Assembly: GCA_964399985.1 (NCBI GenBank)
Contig: CAYNRY010000001.1
Location: 186,001-250,000, forward strand
DNA: 64,000 bases
From: Micavibrio_B sp964399985
GTDB taxonomy: Bacteria; Pseudomonadota; Alphaproteobacteria; Micavibrionales; Micavibrionaceae
Reading direction: 5' to 3'
In this document: positions 44,444 to 53,727 of the stretch, one piece after another
Layout of the letters: the number at the start of each line of letters is the position of its first letter
How positions within the stretch are numbered: the first letter of the stretch is position 1
Translations under genes and position numbers: made by a program
Notes under the pieces: generated by a model
Told to the model about the DNA's origin: nothing
The model's database searches: none
Seen by the model: the letters and a program-made list of their open reading frames with translations, nothing else

Positions 44444-44946
44444 AATTGCGCCTTAATATAATCGTAGAAAAGCCAAGCACCGCTCAGGAAAATCCCGACA
44501 CAAAAACCGGGGCCTGCGGGTAACATCAGGCGCTGCAGCGAATAGGTTGTCTTGTTCTTATAAGCAATGACACCAGCCAGAATAAGGCCGTGAACGACAC
44601 CGGCAGCGGCGCCAAGGACAATAGCCAAGATCGTTCCTTCAATACCGAGCCAAAGCCCTGCGGCACCAAGAAGTTTAACATCGCCGAGGCCAAGACTTTC
44701 CTGTTTGTAATAAGCATTACCTGCCATTCTTATAGTATAAAGTAGTCCGGCTCCTATCAGCGCACCAAAGATAACTTGATGCGGCGGCAGAATTTCATAA
44801 CCTGAAATCAGATGGAAAATGATTCCTGTTCCGGCTAGAGCCAAGTTCAAAGGATCGGGTAAAAGCCAAGTTTTAAAATCTATTACGGAAAGCGTGATAA
44901 GTAAGCCTGTCGCAATTCCTAATAAAATCAATAGTATAGCAATCAT
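44440..44946 (-). CDS. A24 prepilin peptidase (catalytic-domain-only)
   Basis: 168 residues with about six membrane helices. The two catalytic Asp sites are LSVIDFKTWLLPD and GLGDVKLLGAAG. It has no N-terminal methyltransferase cysteine domain, as in TadV/CpaA-type enzymes and short archaeal peptidases. It would cut pilin leader peptides after Gly at the inner membrane. It begins an operon through topA, and is divergent from the pilus-like locus, so it is the likely peptidase of that system. Confidence 0.9.
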   Translation of the reverse strand: MIAILLILLGIATGLLITLSVIDFKTWLLPDPLNLALAGTGIIFHLISGYEILPPHQVIFGALIGAGLLYTIRMAGNAYYKQESLGLGDVKLLGAAGLWLGIEGTILAIVLGAAAGVVHGLILAGVIAYKNKTTYSLQRLMLPAGPGFCVGIFLSGAWLFYDYIKAQL

Positions 44947-45059
44947 ATTTAATAAACCTTATGAGATAAAATAGGATGTTGATAACTCCTTATTGCAAAT
45001 AGGTGAGGTTTGCATTAACTTTTAAAAACGTCCTACCTCGATTCGAGTTGTCCCAAATT

Positions 45060-45458
45060 ATGTCAGAAGTATCCTCCGGTGGCAAAGTCCTGATTGTCGA
45101 AGACAATGATTTTGTACGCATGCAAATAGTCAGATATCTGAAAGATGCTTCTTTTGAAACCATAGAAGCGTCCGATGGATCTGCGGCTCTGGCTGAAATG
45201 GATAAAGGAATCGATCTGGCAATTGTTGATGTTCGCATGGAGCCTATTGACGGCTTTGAATTCATCAAAAGCCTTAGGGGACGCGGAATTAAGGCGCCTG
45301 TTATACTTGTAACGGGCGATCAAAATCCGGACTTGCTGAGTGAAGCTACTAAATGGTCTGTAAGTGCTGTTCTAATGAAACCGGTCCAAAAAGACCGTCT
45401 GATTAAAATGGCAACGCGTGCAATCCAGCAGGCGAAAATAGGATCAGATGGGGATTAG
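45060..45458 (+). CDS. Single-domain response regulator at the head of the pilus locus
   Basis: 132 residues, a receiver only. VLIVEDNDFVRMQIV supplies the acidic pair, LAIVDVRMEPIDGF the phosphoacceptor, and LMKPVQKDR the Lys. The start at 45060 is preferred to a GTG at 45003 since the N-terminus then matches receiver domains. It overlaps the secretin gene slightly or abuts it, so it is probably part of that operon. It may be phosphorylated by the hybrid kinase at the other end of the locus, which is inference. Confidence 0.88.
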   Translation: MSEVSSGGKVLIVEDNDFVRMQIVRYLKDASFETIEASDGSAALAEMDKGIDLAIVDVRMEPIDGFEFIKSLRGRGIKAPVILVTGDQNPDLLSEATKWSVSAVLMKPVQKDRLIKMATRAIQQAKIGSDGD

Positions 45459-45459
45459 A

Positions 45460-47406
45460 ATGCACATTGAATACAAGCACATTACATTCAGAAAATCTTT
45501 TTTGGCGCTTATGGTCGGTATCGCGGCCTTGTCAGGCTGTGCCGATGCCGAAGGTCCGAAAGCCAGAGATGTAAATATTCCTCCTCCAACAAGCGCTGAT
45601 ACGCGCAAGCAGGCCGTTAACGAGCGTCCCGATCCGGTTCAATATTTGCCGCTGGGCGAAGATATTTTACTCCCCGAATCTGAAGAGGGTGATCCTTTAC
45701 CGTCCAAAATAGTCGGTCCCTACGAGCTGAGAAATGAAACGCTGGCCGGGGCCTTGCAGCTTGTTATGGATGGCACCGACATTCCTGTTTCCTTTGAAAC
45801 CAGCCGCAGCCTTGAAAACACCGTCACGATTACCAATCTCAAAGGCCCGTTGAATGAGGTTGTTCAACAGCTTTGTGGCTTGGCGGATCTTTACTGCTCT
45901 TATGAAAGAGGCGTATTAAACGTTAAGGATACGCAAATTTTTACAGTCTCTATCCCGCCGATTGCCGCTGCCGATCAGGTTGGACAGCTCATGACCAATG
46001 TTTCGGGAGCTATCGCGGAAATTACAGGCAGTGCGCCGATTACCGATCCAAGTACAAGAACAATCGTCTACCGCGCCAGCGAAAGAACGGCAGAAGTTGC
46101 TAAACGCTATTTTCAACGCCTGCGCCAGAACACGGCTTTGATTGTTTTTGAAACCTATATTTGGGAAGTATCGCTTAACGCCGGTAACTCTACGGGTATT
46201 AATTGGAGCTATTTCGAAACACTCGGTAAATATAATCTGGGTTTAAGCCTGTCCGGTGCGCCATTGGCTGATTTGGGTACGCCGGTAAGCATCGGTTTGC
46301 CGACAACCGGGGATGTAAACCTGACCACGGGCGATGTCTTCCGCTTTATTTCCGATTATGGCGCGGTGAAGACTATTTCTCAGCCGCAGATTACGGTTTT
46401 GGCGGGTTCCGAAGCGAGACTTCGCGTTGCTGATACGCAAAACTATCTGGCTTCGGTTTCACGGACAACAACAGATGGTGGTACGACGACCACATCGACG
46501 ACGACAGATTCTGTAGATAGTGGTTTTACACTCGTAATCGGTTCCAACTGGGATAATGCGACGGTTTATGGGAATATTAATATTCTCTTGCAGGAAGTTC
46601 GAGGTATCGAAGATTTCCAAGCTAGTGAAGAATCTCGAGTTCAATTGCCTAATACATCTGAGCGTGAGCTCCAAACGCAAGTTCGTGTACGTCCCGGAGA
46701 TTCTCTTTTGATCGGCGGTTTGGTGCGTGAAAGAGATAGCTTAGATTCTCAAGGTCCAGGTATTAACGAGCCTATTTTGCCATCGTCTAGAACGGCGCAG
46801 ACAGATAACGTTGAATTGGTATTTTTATTAAAGCCGCGCGTCATCGTCTTTACGCCTAAAGCGAAAGTTAAAATGGCAGAACCTCCCGCGGAATTCCCGG
46901 TCGCTGCAATGAAAGCCAGTGAGTTGCCATCTGATTTACCGCTTGATGTTCCAGCGCCCGAGTCATTGGTGCCGGAGGAGCTTACGGAAGCACCTGATAT
47001 AAAAGAGCCTGTAGCCGAAAAGAAAATTGCTGCTATCCCCGAGGAAAAAGAGACGTCTGTAGAGACAGCCAAAGCAACTGCAAAAGCTCCGGTCATCACC
47101 AAGCGCGTAGAAACGAAAGCTAAAAAGCTAGAGCCGGAAAAAGTTGCGGTAAAAATTGAAGCGCCTGAAGAAGATTCAATGGAAATTGTAGAGCCTCAAT
47201 CTATTATACCATCTGCATCAGCCGATAGCGCGATGGAGCAGGAAAAAGCAATGATGCCCACCGCGAGGCGCATTACACCTGTTTCTTCGTCTACCTCAGA
47301 TTCAATGATGCCAACAATACGACGGATTTCGTCACCAGCCCCGCCGCCGGTTGAAAAAACGTCACTTGACGAAGAAGCACTTTCTTCTGATGGGGGATTA
47401 CTCTGA
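45460..47406 (+). CDS. Type IVb pilus secretin (PilN-like lipoprotein)
   Basis: About 648 residues, starting at ATG 45460 (an ATG at 45448 is also possible). A lipoprotein signal (LMVGIAALSGC) anchors it in the outer membrane. N-terminal domains, residues about 80-230, are followed by the secretin core ending in RVRPGDSLLIGGLVRERDS and VELVFLLKPRVIVFTPKA. The last about 170 residues form a Pro/Glu/Ala/Lys-rich low-complexity tail ending near an SSDGGLL, unusual for this family. Most like PilN of IncI plasmids or BfpB. It overlaps the next gene by 1 nt. Confidence 0.88.
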   Translation: MHIEYKHITFRKSFLALMVGIAALSGCADAEGPKARDVNIPPPTSADTRKQAVNERPDPVQYLPLGEDILLPESEEGDPLPSKIVGPYELRNETLAGALQLVMDGTDIPVSFETSRSLENTVTITNLKGPLNEVVQQLCGLADLYCSYERGVLNVKDTQIFTVSIPPIAAADQVGQLMTNVSGAIAEITGSAPITDPSTRTIVYRASERTAEVAKRYFQRLRQNTALIVFETYIWEVSLNAGNSTGINWSYFETLGKYNLGLSLSGAPLADLGTPVSIGLPTTGDVNLTTGDVFRFISDYGAVKTISQPQITVLAGSEARLRVADTQNYLASVSRTTTDGGTTTTSTTTDSVDSGFTLVIGSNWDNATVYGNINILLQEVRGIEDFQASEESRVQLPNTSERELQTQVRVRPGDSLLIGGLVRERDSLDSQGPGINEPILPSSRTAQTDNVELVFLLKPRVIVFTPKAKVKMAEPPAEFPVAAMKASELPSDLPLDVPAPESLVPEELTEAPDIKEPVAEKKIAAIPEEKETSVETAKATAKAPVITKRVETKAKKLEPEKVAVKIEAPEEDSMEIVEPQSIIPSASADSAMEQEKAMMPTARRITPVSSSTSDSMMPTIRRISSPAPPPVEKTSLDEEALSSDGGLL

Positions 47407-48935
47407 TGAAAAAAAATCTTATTCTCTCCGCTTTTTCTATTTCACTTTTGTTGATGCCATATACGCCGGCTTTGGCGACGGCGCTTGACGATCCGGCCAA
47501 TCGCGTAGCGGCGGGCGGTGTGGCGGGCGGTGGATTAACGCCTGTTGATGATGAAATTGATGCCGGCGAAGTTACTATCGGCTCATCGGCGCAAGTTGTG
47601 ATGCGCTTTAGAAATGACAGCGGTAAAGATATCAAGATTTCAAGAATTGATCTTTATCCTTCTTCTACTGTATCTGCGTCTATTTCAGTTGACGAGTGCT
47701 CAAGTACGCCAGTCGTCTCCGGTGCCGAATGCGCATTGGTTGTTAATATTAAAGGTTTGAAAAATGGAACCTGGCGTGTCGAGGCGCTCGTCCGTCATGA
47801 TGCCAAATCCCGCCTGACGACAGCTTCTATGACGGGGGATGTGCAGGAAGGGGATGATGCTGACAAGCTTTTGAGTGATGTTGAAATGATCCCTGATGAG
47901 ATTGATTTCGGTTCGCCGACAAGTGGACGGCCTTTGGTTAAATCGGTTATCCTTCGAAACGTAACATCTGATCCAATCGAAATTACAAATGTAACCGTTT
48001 CACCGGAATCATCGGGATATAGTTTCAAAACGCAATGCGCAAAGTTGTTGCCGGGAGCGGCATGTGTTGTCGAGCTAACCTGGTCGCCTTCGGCCAGCGG
48101 TCAGTCCGATGGTGTTTTGATGGTCGAGCATACAGGATCCACCCGTGTTGCGAGCGTTGAATTGCTTGGAACTTACGAACCGGAAAATGTTGAAAAGGCA
48201 AATATCTTCCCGCCTGCCATTGCAGGAAAGGGTTTAATGGTCGCCTCTCAGGAAGAAATCGATTTCGGTACTATTAATAGTGAAGCATCTGTCACCGTTT
48301 CGCTTGTCAATGTCGGCGACACGGATATGGCTATTAATGATATTAAATTAGGAGGCATTGAGAACGGTCTTAGTGTTTCTCACATCGGATGTAGCGCAGG
48401 GACAATTTTAAAACCCATCGAGGCCTGTCCCATGACGCTTACATGGTCAGCAATCCGTGAAGGTTCGATTATAGATGATGTTCAGATATATCATGACGGC
48501 GCGCGCGGCGTACTTGTCCTTCCTGTTCGTGGGTCTGCCAGTTCTGCGGTTAATCGTGATACGAAAGCAGTCGTTGTTGAGACCACTACTCCGGGCAAAG
48601 AGACCGCTTCAGTCAAGCCAGTTGACAAGTCAGCTGCACTGGAAGGCTTTGTGATTACATCCCATTCCAACAAACGAGCAATCATCAATGGACCTGGCGG
48701 AAGCCGCGTTGTCAGTGACAACCAGCAGATTGTTTTAGGCGGGATTCAATGGGTGGTTGACATAACTTCGCAAGGCGTTGATTTCGTTAGCGGCCGCGAT
48801 AGAATTCGTCTTCTTTTCGACAGGTCTTTATCTTCTATTAACCGTACTACGGCACAATCAGGAGGTAGCTCGACTGGCAGCGGAAGTACCGCAGTTTCCC
48901 CCACAACTTCCTCTGCGTCATCAAGCTCGCAATAG
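47406..48935 (+). CDS. Periplasmic Ig-like (ASH) repeat protein with PilP/GspC-like C-terminus
   Basis: 509 residues with a signal peptide (LLLMPYTPALA). Three beta-rich repeats with the pattern E(I/V)DFGxxxxG...L.N...I.I. are visible from about 45, 155 and 275: DEIDAGEVTIGSSAQVVM, DEIDFGSPTSGRPLV and EEIDFGTINSEASVTV; each has two Cys likely forming disulfides. The segment about 410-475 (FVITSHSNKRAIINGPGGS, DITSQGVDFVSGRDRIRLLF) resembles the PilP/GspC homology region that binds secretin N-domains. A Ser/Thr-rich tail follows. A fusion of an adhesin-like repeat protein and an alignment protein is not a set I recognise; function inferred. Confidence 0.7.
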   Translation: MKKNLILSAFSISLLLMPYTPALATALDDPANRVAAGGVAGGGLTPVDDEIDAGEVTIGSSAQVVMRFRNDSGKDIKISRIDLYPSSTVSASISVDECSSTPVVSGAECALVVNIKGLKNGTWRVEALVRHDAKSRLTTASMTGDVQEGDDADKLLSDVEMIPDEIDFGSPTSGRPLVKSVILRNVTSDPIEITNVTVSPESSGYSFKTQCAKLLPGAACVVELTWSPSASGQSDGVLMVEHTGSTRVASVELLGTYEPENVEKANIFPPAIAGKGLMVASQEEIDFGTINSEASVTVSLVNVGDTDMAINDIKLGGIENGLSVSHIGCSAGTILKPIEACPMTLTWSAIREGSIIDDVQIYHDGARGVLVLPVRGSASSAVNRDTKAVVVETTTPGKETASVKPVDKSAALEGFVITSHSNKRAIINGPGGSRVVSDNQQIVLGGIQWVVDITSQGVDFVSGRDRIRLLFDRSLSSINRTTAQSGGSSTGSGSTAVSPTTSSASSSSQ

Positions 48936-48946
48936 GACTTGAAGAC

Positions 48947-50743
48947 ATGAAAGATCAACCAACGCAAGGCGCCTCTGGAGATATCAATGAGCGCCGGAAT
49001 GGAAATGCCGTATTGCCGCCGGGCGGGCTTGAGCGTCGCCAATGGCGCGACCGTAGAAAACTGCGCGCCAGTGAAGGGCGCGAGCGCTATCTGGACATGG
49101 TCCAGAAAGAAAGAAATCTGCTTATTGAACTCGGTGTAACTCGCTCAACAGACCAGCTTCTCGATATGGCTGGCGCGCCTAGCATCATCGATAATGAGAA
49201 AGAAAAAGAGAATACTGTTCGGGATCGTGCGACCGGTGACCAACTGCGCTCAATTCTTCCGGTTCAGGCATGGCTTCCGCTTAACATTCACCTGATTGGC
49301 CTTGCCAACGGTGTCATGAAAATCGCGCCGCTAAATGATTTGAATGATCGCCAAGTTGAATCCCTGATGTCGACTTCAAATCGAAGCGGTCTGCTTGTCG
49401 AGAAAATTGAAATCGAAGTATGGGATCGGACTGAACTTTTAAAAACTCTTCGATCTGTCCATGATCTGTCGGCTGACCGGTGTGAAAAAACGCTTTCTAC
49501 TTGGCTGAATGATACAGATAACGGTTTGCTCCTGAACCAGTTTCTGCGCGACATGATGGCGGAATCGCTTCAAATGCGCGTATCGGATGTTCACTTATTG
49601 CAAGATAATAACCCTGCGGCGCCGAACTGGATACGCTATCGTATCGATGGCGATATGATCCCGATGCATTTGTTGCCGCCAGATGCGATGGCGCGTCTGA
49701 CAACTCTTATTAAGCGCGACGCCGGTATGAACTTCGGTGATCGCGTTACGCCAAAAGACGGCCGTTTTAGCTTTACCTGGCAAGGCCGTGTGATTGATGT
49801 TCGTGTGGCCGCCGGTCCTCAGGCACAAGACGGCGAAAAGCTTACTCTTCGTCTTCTCGACCGCGCTTCTCTTAAAGGTTTCGACGAGCTTTTCAAACGG
49901 CATGAAGATGTCAGCGATTATTTGTCCCAGCTTCTCTCACCTGAAATTAAAGGTGGCGGCGGTTTGATTATGCTTTCAGGCCCGACAGGTTCCGGTAAAA
50001 CAACAACGCTATATGCTTGCGTGCAACAAATCGATCGTCGACGTCGTCATGTTTTGACGATCGAGGATCCGATTGAATATGAACTGAGATATGCAACGCA
50101 GTGGCAAGTCAGGCCGGGTATGCCGGGTGGTGAGTTTGCCGATCTGATCCGCGCCGCGATGCGCCATGATCCTGACTATATCGTCATCGGGGAATTGCGT
50201 GATAGTAATACGGTCGAAACGGCGCTGAAAGCCGCTGAATCCGGTCACACGGTTATTTCTACGGTTCACGCTGATACTGCGTTACAAACTTTCGAGCGTT
50301 TGAAATCGTTGATTTCCCATGAACGTGAACGTTCATCAACTTATACACTCGCCCAGCAAGCAAGATGCATTATCAATCAGCGTTTGGTAAAAATGATTTG
50401 CCAAGGCTGTGCGCATAAAACCACTGCCGGTGAAGTACTTGATACTCATGAATTGCGACAAGTGAATTTAAGTACAGATACGCCTGTTCGTCGTCATAAT
50501 ACGTCTGGCTGTGATTTGTGTAACAGAACAGGAATTTCAGGAAGAACGCTTCTTTTGGACGCGATGCTTATCACGCCCGGACCTGCGGAGCGTGATAAGA
50601 TATACCGTGCCTTGATGAGTAATGTTAACGAAATCATCGATCAGGAGGGTGTGATCGTTCACAGCCGTAAAGAAGGGTTGATTGATCTTGTACAATCAGG
50701 CCTTGTGGATCCTAAATCAGCCATTTCCTATCTGGAATCATAG
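48947..50743 (+). CDS. Type II/IV secretion-type ATPase (GspE/PilB/PilQ family)
   Basis: 598 residues. A basic N-terminal region and an N1-like domain precede the catalytic domain, about 200-560. Walker A is LSGPTGSGKTTTLYA; IEDPIEYELRYATQWQVRPG is the Asp box; Walker B is in DYIVIGELRDSNTVETALKA; AESGHTVISTVHAD the His box. The tetracysteine zinc site is CQGCAH and CDLCNR. It would drive pilin assembly from the cytoplasmic side. No second (retraction) ATPase is encoded in the locus. Confidence 0.95.
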   Translation: MKDQPTQGASGDINERRNGNAVLPPGGLERRQWRDRRKLRASEGRERYLDMVQKERNLLIELGVTRSTDQLLDMAGAPSIIDNEKEKENTVRDRATGDQLRSILPVQAWLPLNIHLIGLANGVMKIAPLNDLNDRQVESLMSTSNRSGLLVEKIEIEVWDRTELLKTLRSVHDLSADRCEKTLSTWLNDTDNGLLLNQFLRDMMAESLQMRVSDVHLLQDNNPAAPNWIRYRIDGDMIPMHLLPPDAMARLTTLIKRDAGMNFGDRVTPKDGRFSFTWQGRVIDVRVAAGPQAQDGEKLTLRLLDRASLKGFDELFKRHEDVSDYLSQLLSPEIKGGGGLIMLSGPTGSGKTTTLYACVQQIDRRRRHVLTIEDPIEYELRYATQWQVRPGMPGGEFADLIRAAMRHDPDYIVIGELRDSNTVETALKAAESGHTVISTVHADTALQTFERLKSLISHERERSSTYTLAQQARCIINQRLVKMICQGCAHKTTAGEVLDTHELRQVNLSTDTPVRRHNTSGCDLCNRTGISGRTLLLDAMLITPGPAERDKIYRALMSNVNEIIDQEGVIVHSRKEGLIDLVQSGLVDPKSAISYLES

Positions 50744-50753
50744 GTAAAAGCTT

Positions 50754-51974
50754 ATGCAGCAATGGATGGTAGAAATCGCTTACGATACAAGATCGGGACC
50801 TAAAAAAGTTTCCGAGACTATATATCTGCCGACAGAAAACGATGTCCGCGATGCTATATCTAAGAAGGGCGGACATGTTTTGACTATTCGCCCGCACACC
50901 AGATCATCTTTGGAAAGACTTTTAGGCCGCTCCAGCTGGTGGCAAATTCAGCTTTTGCGCGGGATCATGTTCCGGTCGACTTCAACTTCACCGGGCGTTG
51001 CGCTTTGGAAAATTATCGAGGCCGAAGAAAATCCGACACGCCAGAATATTCTATCTCCCGCCCGCGAGACACTCGCCAGAGGTTTGGGCATTATTGACGC
51101 GCTTCAATCACTCAATGTTTTTGATCGTTCGACAATTGCTATTTTATCGGCTAGCGAACGTTCGAACCGTTTGCATGAGGGCATTCCCTATGCCATTCAC
51201 TCAATCTCGCAAAAGCGAAAGAATACAGCGGCTGTCTTAGGTACAATGGGCTGGCTGGCCTTTGACGTTATCACTATCGTGCAATCCCTTTTTTGGGGAA
51301 AGGATATGGTGCTTGGCTGGTTTAAGGATAACGCGCCAAAAGAAGGCGAAAATGCTGAGAAATATCAAAATGTCGTTTCCAATCTTGCTCTGACATGGGA
51401 TTTGCTGATCTACGGTGCCTTCGGCATGGCGGCCTTTATGGTCTGGTGTATGTTTTCTTACTTTATTAACAGGGGTAAGCGTGACTGGCCGACGGCAAGA
51501 ATTGTTCGTAAAATACCTCTGATTTCAAGTTATTTGAGAGATTTAAGCTTTACGGATTCGATGTCTGCGGCAGCGCGCATGCTCAAAAGTAATGTTTCCA
51601 TCAACGATACCCTGAAACAATCGGCAGAAGCTTCCAACTCTCCTGAAGTTGCCACTTATTGGGACAGAGCCAATGATACGCTGGCCCAAGGTGTTAACCT
51701 TGGTATTGCACTGGATCGCGAGCCTTTGACGCGTTCAGAACGTATGGAGCTTGCTGGGTTGTCTGATCTCGGTCAGGTTGCTACAATCATGGAATCAATT
51801 TCTGAAATGCGCGGCCAGTCGGCCAGAGTAAAACACAAAATGATTGTCTGGATTGCCTTTCTTCTAACCGGTGTATATCTCGCACTTGCCTTTGGTAGTG
51901 CGATCTATGCCTTGACGGTTATGAATATGAGTATGGACAGCATGATGGGCAGTATGATGGAAGGTCAGATGTAA
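50754..51974 (+). CDS. GspF/PilR-like inner-membrane platform protein
   Basis: 406 residues. It shows the two-part GspF pattern with about three or four membrane helices: LGTMGWLAFDVITIVQSLF, LLIYGAFGMAAFMVWCMFSY and IVWIAFLLTGVYLALAFGSA, and a cytoplasmic repeat domain. Most like PilR of type IVb systems. It would connect the ATPase to the pilin. It overlaps the next gene by 1 nt (TAATG) and its C-terminus has a Met-rich tail (MSMDSMMGSMMEGQM). Confidence 0.9.
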   Translation: MQQWMVEIAYDTRSGPKKVSETIYLPTENDVRDAISKKGGHVLTIRPHTRSSLERLLGRSSWWQIQLLRGIMFRSTSTSPGVALWKIIEAEENPTRQNILSPARETLARGLGIIDALQSLNVFDRSTIAILSASERSNRLHEGIPYAIHSISQKRKNTAAVLGTMGWLAFDVITIVQSLFWGKDMVLGWFKDNAPKEGENAEKYQNVVSNLALTWDLLIYGAFGMAAFMVWCMFSYFINRGKRDWPTARIVRKIPLISSYLRDLSFTDSMSAAARMLKSNVSINDTLKQSAEASNSPEVATYWDRANDTLAQGVNLGIALDREPLTRSERMELAGLSDLGQVATIMESISEMRGQSARVKHKMIVWIAFLLTGVYLALAFGSAIYALTVMNMSMDSMMGSMMEGQM

Positions 51975-52990
51975 TGGCCATTGATTTAAAAGGTTTGGGC
52001 GACAAGGTTAAAGGCAAGTTCCCGGGGCAAAAAACGGTCGCGCTTGACGATCCGCAGCCTGTAGAGTCTCCTGCCGAAGCAAAAAAAATGAAGCCGTCCT
52101 TGTCGACTACTCTGGCAGGCGAAAAAAAATATTATACAGTAGATTTAAAGCCATATTTACCGTCTGAGCTTGTCGGCGGATCAATTCCGCATGTCCCGGG
52201 TTTGGAAGATGAAGCAGTATGGAATGCGGCCAGCCAGTCTTGCGCAACTGAAAAAGTGCATTTTGTATACACAGTAGAAGATAATCGTATTTGGTACCTG
52301 GCTTGTCCGTCCAGCGCCTTGGCATCCAGCCCTGATAGCTGGTGCCCTTTGGCTGCCGCTCTTCCTGGTAATAGCGAATACTGGGACCGCGAAACGGTTT
52401 ACATGTACGAACAGGAAGGCATTGCGTCAGCTTTGCGCTGGGATCATGAAACCAACCGTATGCAGATATATTTGGGTGCGGCTAGGACCATCTTGCCACG
52501 CGTACAAAGCATGGAGGCGAATTTTGTTACCATTAATCCCCAAGTAGCAAAACCAGTTCCCTGGACAAATCGTCAGCTAATGACAGAGCGAATTTCGAGG
52601 GCGGCGGCTAGGATGCTGCTTATCAGCGGAATTTTAATTTCATTTGGTCTTTTGAGCGTTATGGCGGGTCAATATATTTTAACAGCTCTAATCGATCGCA
52701 ATCTTGAGAAAGTCAAACAAGAATCGGAAGCCGCCTCTAATGACATTATGGTCAAGGCCATGCAGTCAACGAGAAGTGAAGTGCTGGACGGTATGGTTCG
52801 TCTTCAGGTTCTTTTAGATGATTTAGGCAAGATCGACGGTACATTAGTGAAGTACGAAGTAAAGGGTACATCCATCACTTGGGAAGCTCTAGTGCCGGCG
52901 GCTTATTCTACAGGCGTAATGTCTGTTCGGGGGCAAGCCCAGCCGGGAATTGAGCCGGATGGACGTATACGAATTAAAGGCTCTTCATAA
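51974..52990 (+). CDS. GspL/PilO2-like inner-membrane assembly protein
   Basis: 338 residues. A cytoplasmic domain of about 200 residues with several Cys leads to one membrane helix at about 213-238 (MLLISGILISFGLLSVMAGQ) followed by a periplasmic region with a coiled-coil start. This is the layout of PilO2/GspL/BfpC-type platform proteins. I find no strong motif match. It is coupled to the PilR-like gene by a 1-nt overlap. Confidence 0.7.
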   Translation: MAIDLKGLGDKVKGKFPGQKTVALDDPQPVESPAEAKKMKPSLSTTLAGEKKYYTVDLKPYLPSELVGGSIPHVPGLEDEAVWNAASQSCATEKVHFVYTVEDNRIWYLACPSSALASSPDSWCPLAAALPGNSEYWDRETVYMYEQEGIASALRWDHETNRMQIYLGAARTILPRVQSMEANFVTINPQVAKPVPWTNRQLMTERISRAAARMLLISGILISFGLLSVMAGQYILTALIDRNLEKVKQESEAASNDIMVKAMQSTRSEVLDGMVRLQVLLDDLGKIDGTLVKYEVKGTSITWEALVPAAYSTGVMSVRGQAQPGIEPDGRIRIKGSS

Positions 52991-53120
52991 ACCATCAATT
53001 TTGATATATAATTTTGTTCCATGTCGGGTCTTACCTAAAATTTTATCTAATTTTACAATCACCTTAATAGTTAGCTTTTAAAATAAACTTGCGGCTAATT
53101 ATTGCCAACCGGAGACAGCT

Positions 53121-53705
53121 TTGCCTTCAAATTCTTTCGACTTGCGCAGATACGGCAAATATTTAAGCGGTGCATCTGCAAGCGATCTGAATCGCTTTCT
53201 CGAGAAGCTGCCTCAGCATTCAGGGAATACGGTTCTTGTTGCCGCAGGTATTGCGTGGGCGGCAGTAGCTGCTCTTGGTTTGTTTTCGATGATCCAGACA
53301 CAGCAATTGACAAAATTACGCGGGCAATTACAAGCGTCTGAAAGTTTAAAGCCTACGGTGCCCGTCATAACTATGGCGGCAGTTTCAACAGAGGAAGTAG
53401 CAGCGTTTGCAGAAAAAGCGAAACTTCTCTATCCGGGATTGACTGTCACTGCCAATAATAATGTCATTACAATCCAGTCTAAAGATACGTCAGCCTATGC
53501 TCAGCTCAGGGAAATAATGGGACATATTGTCAGTGGTGGCGCAGGTTGGAAAGTTGGAGTAAACTCTATCTGTGTCGGTCGCGAATGTGCGTCTAATGCT
53601 ATCGATGCTTCCTTGAGAATTGAGAAAGTTAATATTGCAGTCCCTGTGGTTGCAGAGCCTACAGAAGAATCCGGCGCTGATGAAGCGTCAGAAACAGAAT
53701 CCTAA
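53121..53705 (+). CDS. GspM-like single-pass pilus assembly protein
   Basis: 194 residues from a TTG at 53121, chosen for a GGAG 9 nt upstream. A short basic cytoplasmic region, one membrane helix at about 37-58 (VLVAAGIAWAAVAALGLFSM) and a periplasmic domain about 70-170 with a ferredoxin-like alternating pattern and a Cys pair (SICVGRECAS), then an acidic tail. Layout of PilO/GspM proteins. It follows a 130-bp gap with a TATAAT-like box (about 53003) and may begin a second transcript. Confidence 0.65.
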   Translation: MPSNSFDLRRYGKYLSGASASDLNRFLEKLPQHSGNTVLVAAGIAWAAVAALGLFSMIQTQQLTKLRGQLQASESLKPTVPVITMAAVSTEEVAAFAEKAKLLYPGLTVTANNNVITIQSKDTSAYAQLREIMGHIVSGGAGWKVGVNSICVGRECASNAIDASLRIEKVNIAVPVVAEPTEESGADEASETES

Positions 53706-53727
53706 ACCAGAGAAAGTGGAGAGATAA

